Source: an uncultured Desulfomonile sp. (GTDB taxonomy: Bacteria; Desulfobacterota; Desulfomonilia; Desulfomonilales; Desulfomonilaceae). From it: 5,102 nucleotides of DNA. The notes beneath the pieces were generated by a model. That model saw only the letters and a program-made list of their open reading frames with translations, searched no databases and was not told the DNA's origin. Position numbers and translations under genes: made by a program. The stretch spans positions 1 through 5,102 of the forward strand of contig CALDNG010000393.1 of the NCBI GenBank assembly GCA_937915285.1, given 5' to 3'. This document shows positions 1 to 5,102 of this stretch, piece by piece (within the stretch, counting starts at the first letter, position 1; the number at the start of each line of letters is the position of its first letter).

Positions 1-142
1 CCAGCACATTCGCCCACCCCAGGTGAAGATTAACGTTTGCTATTTCGCGAGTTTCCCTCTGCTGAGATATACTGAGCGCCTCATCCAGAAGACCGGCTTC
101 CAAAGCCTCCCTGGCCTGTCGAAGTGTTGTATCGAAAGTCAT
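1..142 (-). CDS. N-terminal fragment of a predicted helical-repeat (TPR-like) protein, cut by window edge
   Basis: I do not recognise this gene. An uninterrupted frame runs from an ATG at 142-140 to the left edge, giving 47 residues with no stop. It starts MTFDTTLRQAREALEAG and continues with LLDEALSIS, a pattern of small and large residues (A-x-x-A-L-E-A-G-x-L-D-E-A-L) typical of the first helix pair of TPR and related alpha-solenoid repeats. A second helical stretch with W44 follows. No signal peptide or membrane segment is visible. The ATG is preceded by GGTGG with a 5-base spacer, a fair ribosome site. The gene lies on the same strand as the cas operon, 344 bases after the csx1-type gene, so it may be a downstream defence accessory or an unrelated chromosomal gene; the fragment is too short to decide. 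That it is coding is likely from its composition and start; the repeat assignment is inference. Confidence 0.6.
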   Translation of the reverse strand, partial: MTFDTTLRQAREALEAGLLDEALSISQQRETREIANVNLHLGWANVL

Positions 143-259
143 GTCTTCCACCCGTTACAAAAAAAGCTATGCGTGCTAACAATCTCTCCAATTTACGCAA
201 CACACTGATCACCCGCAAATGGCAAAAGGCACAATCCCCTTTAATCAGGTCAACAGTTA

Positions 260-394
260 TTACGAATTTTCGTCATTTGCTTCGCTAAATACTAGTTTTC
301 TGAGGATTGGGCTGAAGAACCATTCCGTCTTCTTGAAATAGTATTCCACTTTGTTTTTAGATCTTGAGAGCTGCCACACATGGAGAATTAACAT
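260..394 (-). CDS. Possible small protein, 44 aa, unrecognised
   Basis: A minus-strand open frame of 44 codons runs from ATG at 394-392 to TAA at 262-260. It is preceded by GAGG with a 4-base spacer, a slightly short but usable ribosome site. The product begins MLILHVWQLSRSKNK and has an aromatic, basic middle (YYFKKTEWFF) and a polar C-terminus. It has no motif I know, and is too polar to be a clear membrane segment. It sits 92 bases after the csx1-type gene and 117 bases before the leftmost gene, on the same strand. An open frame of this size can arise by chance in AT-rich spacer DNA, so it is listed only as a candidate. It could also be a decayed remnant of a longer gene. Confidence 0.2.
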   Translation of the reverse strand: MLILHVWQLSRSKNKVEYYFKKTEWFFSPILRKLVFSEANDENS

Positions 395-447
395 GTTGCC
401 TCGGTTTCGATCCTGATCATGATTTTTTTATTTGTCGTTTAATCGGT

Positions 448-468
448 TGTTGGTTGTATTAACCAACA
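448..468 (-). other. Stem-loop downstream of the csx1-type gene
   Basis: TGTTGGTT (448-455) and AACCAACA (461-468) form a perfect 8-bp inverted repeat around a 5-base loop. On the minus strand it begins 18 bases after the stop codon of the csx1-type gene, where an operon terminator would be expected. However, the minus-strand bases that follow are A-rich and lack a U tract, so it is not a standard intrinsic terminator. It may instead protect the 3' end of the transcript or assist factor-dependent termination. The inverted repeat is seen directly; the role is inference. Confidence 0.35.
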
Positions 469-486
469 GTAAATTCATGTGTATTT

Positions 487-1812
487 TCAGTTCGTCTGTT
501 TGAGAATATGTTCCTTTGTCAATGAGACAAGCCTTTGGAGTTCGGATCTGAGGGTTGCTGGATCCAGGGCTTCGCGCCTCATACCGGCGTGGTTGATATC
601 ATTCCTCAATTTCATTACCGGGCTGAATATTTCCAGGAGTTCCTGTTTTTGTTTGAAAACCACCAGGGGCAAACTGTCCAACATTGCAGTGGTTTCGGTA
701 CCACCATGCAAAGTGACGTTTCTGTTCCAAACATTAACATCCTTTCCAATGCAATCTTCCATTCGTTCGCGCATTCCAAAGTCATGTGGGTCAATTTTGA
801 AACCTTGACAGACGTAGCCGATCAAGAATTCCCTTAAAATGGTAAAACCCTGCTGAATAAGGTTATGTTCCAAGCACCACTCGACAGCCCTAAGACCGTC
901 ATGAACGGGATTTCCAGAGAAACATTCGAGTCTATCGTCAAGATGCTCGAGCAGAGGCAATAGGGCAGGTTCAGAGCATACCTGAATGCCACGACGAATT
1001 TCCTCTTTTAGTCCGGCAATACTTTGCGGCAGGTTTTGGCCTCGGCAGGTGTAAACCTCTTCACTAAAAGACTTAACACGAGCTGCGATATTTTTCATTG
1101 AATCGGCGTTCGCGTCTGGCCTTCGAACTATTTTCTTTATTTTTCTTGATTTCTCGCTAGCCACTTCATAAACCAACTTGCCGTCTCCGGATTCCAAGAA
1201 CCTTTCAATTGCTGTCGCCCAATCCAGCAGTTCATCAAAAGCTGACAAGTCAAAAACAGGAATAATCCTGTCAGATACTGGCATTCTTTGAACTTCCGAC
1301 AGATTGCCGAGAGATTCCATGGCGCCGTAGTAAATTCCGCTAAGCGAGACATTCCGGACCACTTTAGCGTAATTCAAGATAACCATTACAAGCATGGGAA
1401 TTGATCTAAAGGAGTGGGTGATATCAAAAACAATTTCGTCATATTGTCGCAACTGAGAAAAAATGAGGTTAAAGATAGACCATATTTCTTCGATCGTCTT
1501 ACCTTCAGGGATCCTGATGTTTTCAATTGATGGTTTTAAACAAAGGGCTTTTAGTCGTGACCTTAATCCTTGTTGGACTTTTATTTGTCCGGTTTCCCGA
1601 TCAATCTGGCCGTCGTCCAGCCAATTTCGTTTTTCAGCGTCCTCTGTGGTAAAAATCAGGATTCTATCGTTTTCATCCCAGTCGGCGCAATTCATCCTAA
1701 TGGTGGCTTCCTGGATGAACCGTGTCTGACATGTCAAATCCGATTCCGGATGTTTGTATGAGCATTCGACATAATCGGTGGTTCCAAGAATCGATATGAA
1801 CACCTTTGCCAT
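487..1812 (-). CDS. csx1: CARF-HEPN cyclic-oligoadenylate-activated ribonuclease, Csx1 family (Csx2/TIGR02221-like)
   Basis: This is an ancillary effector of type III CRISPR immunity, 441 aa. The family binds cyclic oligoadenylate made by Cas10 through its CARF domain and then cleaves RNA non-specifically with its HEPN domain. The CARF part spans about residues 1-185: a first strand and ligand loop (FISILGTTDY, 5-14), a strand ILIFTT followed by E-x-A-x-x-x-N-W (51-64), and the family signature D130-I-T-H133-S-F-R136. The usual DxTHG glycine is replaced by serine. The HEPN part is C-terminal and ends with R403-N-D-I-N-H408, the RNxxxH catalytic motif, intact. I chose ATG 1812 over the longer frame starting at 1899. 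It matches the family's usual N-terminus, it has GGAG 6 bases upstream, and the longer form would overlap csx20 extensively. It starts one base after csx20 ends. The activator is probably cA4, by analogy with Csx1 proteins. Confidence 0.88.
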   Translation of the reverse strand: MAKVFISILGTTDYVECSYKHPESDLTCQTRFIQEATIRMNCADWDENDRILIFTTEDAEKRNWLDDGQIDRETGQIKVQQGLRSRLKALCLKPSIENIRIPEGKTIEEIWSIFNLIFSQLRQYDEIVFDITHSFRSIPMLVMVILNYAKVVRNVSLSGIYYGAMESLGNLSEVQRMPVSDRIIPVFDLSAFDELLDWATAIERFLESGDGKLVYEVASEKSRKIKKIVRRPDANADSMKNIAARVKSFSEEVYTCRGQNLPQSIAGLKEEIRRGIQVCSEPALLPLLEHLDDRLECFSGNPVHDGLRAVEWCLEHNLIQQGFTILREFLIGYVCQGFKIDPHDFGMRERMEDCIGKDVNVWNRNVTLHGGTETTAMLDSLPLVVFKQKQELLEIFSPVMKLRNDINHAGMRREALDPATLRSELQRLVSLTKEHILKQTN

Positions 1813-1813
1813 A

Positions 1814-2206
1814 TTATTCTCCGTATTTTCTGAACATGACGTGTTTGAAAGTGTGGGTAAGCGAGATATGGCCACCATCCAGAATGGACTCTTGGGCAAT
1901 ACGGGCTGTTGTGGAATATACCGGCGCCAGGTTTTGGCTTAGAGCCAAATTAACCATCAGGTAACAGGCTCCAAAATCTCCCTGTATGAGGACATAATCC
2001 CCGGAAACAGCATTTTCGGACAACCATTTCTCAACAGGTCTCAGATAATCTTTTATTGAGCTCATTTCCGGCGGAATATTAGACCATATATTCTGTAGAT
2101 CCGGAGGAAGCGGCTCAATACGATCAACTCCCAAGGATTCGTATGCGTCTTTTGCCTGAAGTTCAGTCACTGTGTGATTGAACAGCAGGATCAGTTTATG
2201 AGTCAT
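1814..2206 (-). CDS. csx20: CRISPR-associated protein Csx20, probable cOA ring nuclease
   Basis: A 130-aa soluble protein encoded between csm5 and the CARF-HEPN gene. It matches my recollection of the Csx20 family along its length: N-terminal strand LILLFNHTVTE (5-15), S-L-G-V-D-R-I (24-30), the conserved I-W-S-N-I-P-P (40-46), a long helix containing YLRPVEKWL, then a strand and glycine loop Y71VLIQGDFGA80, a strand with APVYSTTAR (94-102), and the C-terminal F-K-H-x-x-F-R-x-Y (120-128). The small alpha/beta fold with a glycine-rich loop fits a CARF-like nucleotide-binding core. Csx15, Csx16 and Csx20 have been proposed, and from memory recently reported, to degrade cyclic tetra-adenylate, which would switch off the adjacent effector. 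Upstream is a 78-base gap after csm5, and no strong Shine-Dalgarno is evident (GAAG lies 8 bases before the ATG). Family call fairly firm; activity in this protein is inferred. Confidence 0.82.
   Translation of the reverse strand: MTHKLILLFNHTVTELQAKDAYESLGVDRIEPLPPDLQNIWSNIPPEMSSIKDYLRPVEKWLSENAVSGDYVLIQGDFGACYLMVNLALSQNLAPVYSTTARIAQESILDGGHISLTHTFKHVMFRKYGE
1819..1822 (-). promoter_or_regulatory. Ribosome binding site of the csx1-type gene, inside the end of csx20
   Basis: On the minus strand GGAG lies 6 bases before ATG 1812 and overlaps the last two codons of csx20 (GGA GAA TAA). It fixes the start of the CARF-HEPN gene at 1812 rather than 1899 and suggests translational coupling, since ribosomes finishing csx20 stop one base before the next start. 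Confidence 0.7.
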
Positions 2207-2248
2207 AGGTTAATCTTCGTCATACTAAGCTAAATTGAATTAATACGA

Positions 2249-2270
2249 CTCCAACGTATGCACGATGGAG
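2249..2270 (-). other. Imperfect stem-loop between csm5 and csx20
   Basis: The arms CTCCA-A-CGT and ACG-A-TGGAG pair over 8 bp with one internal mismatch, around a 4-base loop (ATGC on the plus strand). It lies in the only sizeable gap inside the operon (2207-2284), 14 bases after the csm5 stop. No U tract follows on the minus strand, so it is not a full terminator. It could be an RNA processing or stability element that sets different levels for complex subunits and signalling proteins. The fold is seen; the role is speculative. Confidence 0.3.
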
Positions 2271-2284
2271 CCGCAGTATTGACT

Positions 2285-3763
2285 CTAGGCCGGCTCTATC
2301 TTGACTATCTTGAAAGAGCTGTTGACCGTAACATTGGCTTTGGCTATCTTTTTCTTTTGAATTACTGATTTCACCATGGAGTCTGGCAGGAGATCCCTAC
2401 CGGCCGAATAAGCTTTTTTGGTTCCAAGCGTCGCAATTATTTGCTGCCGCCCTGGATCCCACGAAATGACAGCGCCGCTCCAAACATCTTCAGTCGGTGT
2501 TGGGGGGGCTTTTTTCTCAACTGTGGGCTTTGGCCGTTGAGATTGATCTTTTTCCTTTGGTCTAGAGGACATGAAGCTGTCTGTGAACCTGGCCTCGAGA
2601 TTTGCCAATTCCGTTTCGTGTTCCGCAGATGGCTTAAACAATTCAACCCATCCGAATGGTTGGAGGGCCTGCTTTTGGACCCCCTTGTCGTGAGGAGAAG
2701 CTAGCCATAATGTAGTAGCCGCTTTTTCGTAAGTGGACTGCTGGCCTTTTCCTTTCATGATCTTAATGCTTCTCAGACCTGCGATCGTCATAGATTCCGC
2801 CCCTGAATGCCTTCCGACCCTTAGTAACAGGGCATCTTCAGGAACCTTTGGCGATTGTGGGATATTGATTGACTGCAAGATCTTATCCTCAAGATTCTTT
2901 TCAGTATGGAAAAATTTTCGAATGCTTTGAAACAAGGTTTTGGCGTCAACAGGTCGCTCAATTTTTGCTTTTTCAAGCGGCTGTTCTATTGTGATTGTCC
3001 CTGTGAAGATTGCCCCGGGCGGAATAACTTCAAGAATTTGATACGGGCCTTTCGGTTCATACTGGGATCGCCTTTTCTTTTCGTTCACTGCGTAGACTAC
3101 CTTCGAGTTTACAGGACCGACAGGCATGAAATCGGAAACCTTAAGAAGTCGGAAAGGATCGGTGTCAAACGATCCCTGCATCAATTCACACTCTAACTGT
3201 TGAGATTTTCTGGAATCCTGGGGTCTTGCCGATTCCGCAAGGTGATTGAGATAGGCTGTGCGCAGAGAACCTTTAATAGCGGACCCTGGAATGTAGGGCC
3301 TGTCTGTGGTCAGTAGAAACGATGTTCTACCGATCATGAACTTGTTGAGTTCATTTTTGAGAACACGTTCGTTGTTTAAAGGCAAACCAAGAGTTTTCCC
3401 GTAATGCTTTACGAGTCCGGGACATACACCGATTCTGCGTCCATCAGGGCGTAATTTGCTGATGAACCTGTAAATCTTGATAATGGAACCTATAGACCCT
3501 TCCTTGCAAATGTTTGAAAACTCCAGTCTGTCCTTTGCGCTGAGGTTTTGGATGAAAGATTCCGAATCAAAAACCGTCATTGTTTCGGAGGTTTCATCAA
3601 TTACGAAATTCATCGGTTCATAGACTTCATCGCAGCCGATGTGAACCGGTGAAACAGTTTTGATACAGAAAGAAAAAACCTGTTTTTGGTAATTTGATTG
3701 GTGGATGGACGGGACGTTCGAATTTTTGCTATGGTCTTTCATTATGAATGTTGGCTCTTTCAT
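2285..3763 (-). CDS. csm5: Type III-A Csm complex subunit Csm5 with extra C-terminal domain
   Basis: Cas7-group RAMP protein, 492 aa, that caps the 3' end of the crRNA filament in the Csm complex and is needed for crRNA maturation. The body begins near residue 29 with FSFCIKTVSPVHIG, the usual Csm5 N-terminus (P39-V-H-I-G43). It continues with the hallmark Y-I-P-G-S-A-I-K-G-S-L-R-T-A (157-170), L-R-V-G-R-H-S-G (314-321) and the closing P-F-G-W-V-E-L (369-375). After this canonical end comes a linker rich in P, K, Q and E (about 398-427), then a further domain (about 428-490) starting V-W-S-G-A-V-I-S-W-D-P-G with alternating strand-like segments and a basic QKKKIAKANVTV stretch. Both this tail and the roughly 28-residue N-terminal extension make the protein longer than typical Csm5 (about 350-400 aa). 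The first ATG is preferred because GGAGG stands 7 bases upstream; M8 has no such site. It overlaps csm4 by 4 bases (ATGA). Confidence 0.93.
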   Translation of the reverse strand: MKEPTFIMKDHSKNSNVPSIHQSNYQKQVFSFCIKTVSPVHIGCDEVYEPMNFVIDETSETMTVFDSESFIQNLSAKDRLEFSNICKEGSIGSIIKIYRFISKLRPDGRRIGVCPGLVKHYGKTLGLPLNNERVLKNELNKFMIGRTSFLLTTDRPYIPGSAIKGSLRTAYLNHLAESARPQDSRKSQQLECELMQGSFDTDPFRLLKVSDFMPVGPVNSKVVYAVNEKKRRSQYEPKGPYQILEVIPPGAIFTGTITIEQPLEKAKIERPVDAKTLFQSIRKFFHTEKNLEDKILQSINIPQSPKVPEDALLLRVGRHSGAESMTIAGLRSIKIMKGKGQQSTYEKAATTLWLASPHDKGVQKQALQPFGWVELFKPSAEHETELANLEARFTDSFMSSRPKEKDQSQRPKPTVEKKAPPTPTEDVWSGAVISWDPGRQQIIATLGTKKAYSAGRDLLPDSMVKSVIQKKKIAKANVTVNSSFKIVKIEPA

Positions 3764-4800
3764 TTGGGAGCCTCCAGCTTGAACGGAATTGTTATTGAAT
3801 ATCCTTGAGTTACAGTTTGAGGCATGATTTTGGACACGCCTGTTACTGCGGAGCCGAAAAAGTACTTATGTAAGTCATCGGAATTCTTTGGAAGGAAAAC
3901 GGCGCCGTCATCGGCCATAATGACCGGATTCTTGAATGGATTGGTTGACTGCGCCAAAGAGTTTCCGTGCTTTCCAAACCTTGCAAACGGCATGAAAAAA
4001 GCTTCGGAGTAAGAACCACGCTCCGGGACACATGGTCCGAGACAGTAAACAGCATTCACATCGCCATTTTGAGCTCGGTGTATCTCAGTGTAATCAGTAA
4101 CAGTGAAACGCCCAATACCTATTGAGGCGTCCTTGCCGTAACCGAAGTTCCCGATGCGGGTCAGGCCGTCAACCACATTGTTAATATTGGTGTGGATCTC
4201 ATCCAGAAGGGCAAAGATAACCAGGCAAATGTTTCCATTATAGAAAGTAATTTCCTGAGAATACGGGGCAAAAGCTCCGGTTCCGGTGGTGTTGGTCAAT
4301 CTATTTATTGTGTTGTGCGGTTGGGGATGATGTGATACCAAAAATTTCCCTTCTTTACTTGAATGAGCGGATATTGACCTGCCGACTTTGTCATTAGCAA
4401 ATTTTGCTGCTAGTTCACCATCAGAAATGCAAGTTTCACCCGAGGTTGAAACTTTTAGATCAGGACCTGAGAGCATCCATTTTTGTTTCTTGCGCTCCTT
4501 TCTGAGAGCGACTTTAGTATAAGAATCGCCTGCGTTATCCTTCCATAGGTAGTGACTTGGAAGATCTGGTTTTTTGAGCGCATACCATTTCTGAGTCGAT
4601 TGTTCAGAGGCTGCGGGAAAGGCGCTTGAGAAAATGACAAAAGGGGTTTGTTCGTATACCTCTAGACATTGCTCCAAGTCGCTGTCGACCAATGCGGAAT
4701 CCTGAGCGACTTCCCAACAGAACTGCCCAAAGATGGTATCGCCTTTCAAACTAGTCCCGAAACCACTCAGCGGACGAATGGTTATGGCGTAAAGTTTCAT
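3760..4800 (-). CDS. csm4: Type III-A Csm complex subunit Csm4 (Cas5 group)
   Basis: RAMP protein of 346 aa, normal length for Csm4. In the Csm complex it binds the 5' handle of the crRNA and anchors Cas10 to the Csm3 filament; it has no known catalytic role. The N-terminal Cas5-like RRM fold shows L-Y-A-I-T-I-R-P followed by S-G-F-G-T-S-L-K-G-D-T-I-F-G-Q-F-C-W (12-29), the conserved Csm4 motif. N163-T-I-N-R-L-T-N (163-170) with T-G-T-G-A-F follows, then the glycine-rich loop G217-N-F-G-Y-G-K-D-A-S-I-G-I-G-R-F (217-231). The C-terminal part ends with G-Y-S-I-T-I-P-F-K-L. It lies 10 bases after csm3 and overlaps csm5 by 4 bases, which points to co-translation and equal supply of subunits. AGGGG, 7 bases before the ATG, overlaps the csm3 stop codon. 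No sign of truncation or frameshift. Confidence 0.92.
   Translation of the reverse strand: MKLYAITIRPLSGFGTSLKGDTIFGQFCWEVAQDSALVDSDLEQCLEVYEQTPFVIFSSAFPAASEQSTQKWYALKKPDLPSHYLWKDNAGDSYTKVALRKERKKQKWMLSGPDLKVSTSGETCISDGELAAKFANDKVGRSISAHSSKEGKFLVSHHPQPHNTINRLTNTTGTGAFAPYSQEITFYNGNICLVIFALLDEIHTNINNVVDGLTRIGNFGYGKDASIGIGRFTVTDYTEIHRAQNGDVNAVYCLGPCVPERGSYSEAFFMPFARFGKHGNSLAQSTNPFKNPVIMADDGAVFLPKNSDDLHKYFFGSAVTGVSKIMPQTVTQGYSITIPFKLEAPK
3771..3775 (-). promoter_or_regulatory. Ribosome binding site of csm5, inside csm4
   Basis: GGAGG on the minus strand lies 7 bases before the csm5 ATG (3763) and within the last codons of csm4. It supports the first ATG over the in-frame ATG seven codons later, and therefore supports the N-terminal extension of Csm5. 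Confidence 0.7.
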
Positions 4801-4807
4801 GGCGTAA

Positions 4808-4812
4808 CCCCT
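4808..4812 (-). promoter_or_regulatory. Ribosome binding site of csm4, overlapping the csm3 stop
   Basis: AGGGG on the minus strand, 7 bases before ATG 4800. Its first two bases are the last two of the csm3 TAG stop codon. This places the csm4 ribosome site exactly at csm3 termination, as expected for coupled subunit genes. Confidence 0.6.
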
Positions 4813-5102
4813 ATTTTTGAAATAGATTCAGGTTGTTGAACTTCTCTTTAATAATTTCATCTGTGAATTCAAACTTGATCCTGCCATAACCACGCGAACC
4901 AGATCCGCCGAGAGCATCGGATTCCAACAATTTGAGCCCTGTAAGCAGATAATCCAGGAGATCCTCGTCACCTTCCATCTGTTTAAGAGAAACTGAGAAG
5001 TCGAATTTTGAGTCAGCAGGGACTCGTTCGGTAAATCTTGGGTTCAGAGCTGTGCCGGATAGTCTGTTTATTGAGTTTTCCGACTTGACTTCCGTCATTG
5101 GT
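4811..5102 (-). CDS. csm3: Type III-A Csm complex subunit Csm3 (Cas7 group), C-terminal part, cut by window edge
   Basis: Csm3 forms the helical backbone along the crRNA and is the subunit that cleaves target RNA at 6-nt intervals. The open frame continues through the right edge (the codon before the visible Met at 5098 is CCA, Pro), so that Met is internal and the start lies outside the window. The visible 96 or so residues contain the characteristic end of Csm3: E-V-K-S-E-N-S-I-N-R-L (3-13 of the visible part), N-P-R-F-T-E-R-V-P-A (19-28), F-D-F, and L-G-G-S-G-S-R-G-Y-G-R-I-K-F-E (63-77), the glycine-rich RNA-contact loop shared by Csm3 proteins. The catalytic aspartate of the family is near the N-terminus and cannot be checked here. 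csm4 follows after 10 bases. Confidence 0.92.
   Translation of the reverse strand, partial: PMTEVKSENSINRLSGTALNPRFTERVPADSKFDFSVSLKQMEGDEDLLDYLLTGLKLLESDALGGSGSRGYGRIKFEFTDEIIKEKFNNLNLFQK

Larger units (their letters stand above)
143..486. other. Intergenic region downstream of the cas operon
   Basis: This stretch separates the csx1-type gene from the leftmost gene. It is AT-rich compared with the flanking genes. It holds an 8-bp stem-loop (448-468), a short minus-strand open frame (260-394) and a small palindrome, ACGAATTTTCGT (262-273). A T7 run at 424-430 lies on the plus strand. I see no CRISPR repeats, tRNA-like fold, insertion-sequence ends or strong sigma-70 promoter. The region presumably contains the end of the cas transcript and any promoter for the gene starting at 142, but neither is certain from sequence. 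Confidence 0.7.

Noticed and set aside
23..208. Plus-strand open frame of 61 codons at the left edge
   Set aside because: It is antisense to the better-supported minus-strand helical-repeat gene, and its composition does not look coding.
190..218. Promoter-like pair on the minus strand, TTGCGG and TAAATT with 17-base spacing, before the gene at 142
   Set aside because: Only 3 of 6 and 4 of 6 consensus matches, no extended -10, and similar matches are expected by chance in AT-rich spacer.
399..430. T-loop-like string near GGTTTCGATCC followed by a T run, suggesting a tRNA end or terminator
   Set aside because: No acceptor, D-arm or anticodon stem can be paired upstream, and the only hairpin before the T run is a very short palindrome (ATCATGAT).
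143..486. Possible CRISPR repeats or a crRNA array after the operon
   Set aside because: No direct repeat of about 25-37 bases with regular spacing can be found here or elsewhere in the window.
479..837. Two plus-strand open frames of about 100 codons (479-808 and 535-837)
   Set aside because: They lie antisense to the HEPN-coding part of the effector gene, have no recognisable domains, and overlap each other in different frames.
1813..1899. Upstream extension of the CARF-HEPN frame to an ATG at 1899
   Set aside because: The extra 29 residues overlap csx20 coding sequence in another frame and do not resemble a CARF N-terminus. ATG 1812 has a good ribosome site and gives the expected first strand.
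2437..3196. Several open frames of 65-96 codons overlapping csm5 on both strands
   Set aside because: They are shadows of csm5, which has clear family motifs through the same region.

Overview
The window is the 3' half of a bacterial type III-A (Csm) CRISPR-Cas effector operon, read entirely on the minus strand, so transcription runs from right to left. In that order it carries the C-terminal part of csm3 (cut by the right edge), complete csm4, complete csm5, csx20, and a Csx1-type gene (Csx2/TIGR02221-like). After a 344-base gap comes the first 47 codons of another minus-strand gene that leaves the window at the left edge. The plus strand holds no convincing gene; its open frames lie antisense to the cas genes. 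The host is a bacterium of moderate GC content with ATG starts and purine-rich Shine-Dalgarno sites. The Csm proteins and the Csx20/Csx1 pair resemble those I associate with Desulfobacterota and similar anaerobes, but that placement is inference from memory.

Right part (2285-5102): backbone subunits of the Csm interference complex. Csm3 (Cas7) lines the crRNA and cleaves target RNA, Csm4 (Cas5) holds the crRNA 5' handle and contacts Cas10, and Csm5 (Cas7-like) caps the 3' end. The genes are tightly packed (10-base gap, then a 4-base ATGA overlap), with ribosome sites embedded in the end of the preceding gene. cas10, csm2 and the first part of csm3 should lie beyond the right edge. Csm5 has an unusual proline- and lysine-rich linker followed by an extra C-terminal domain of about 65 residues.

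Middle part (487-2206): the cyclic oligoadenylate (cOA) signalling arm. The place often taken by csm6 is held by csx20, a small protein of a family linked to cOA ring-nuclease activity, followed one base later by a CARF-HEPN ribonuclease of the Csx1 type. Target RNA binding by the Csm complex would make Cas10 synthesise cOA. The CARF domain would sense it and switch on HEPN RNA cleavage, and Csx20 would probably remove the messenger. The off-switch and the effector thus appear translationally coupled, with the off-switch made first.

Left part (1-486): a stem-loop just after the effector gene, one weak 44-codon open frame, and the start of a predicted alpha-helical-repeat protein on the same strand. 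No CRISPR array, cas1/cas2, cas6, transposon or RNA gene is visible.
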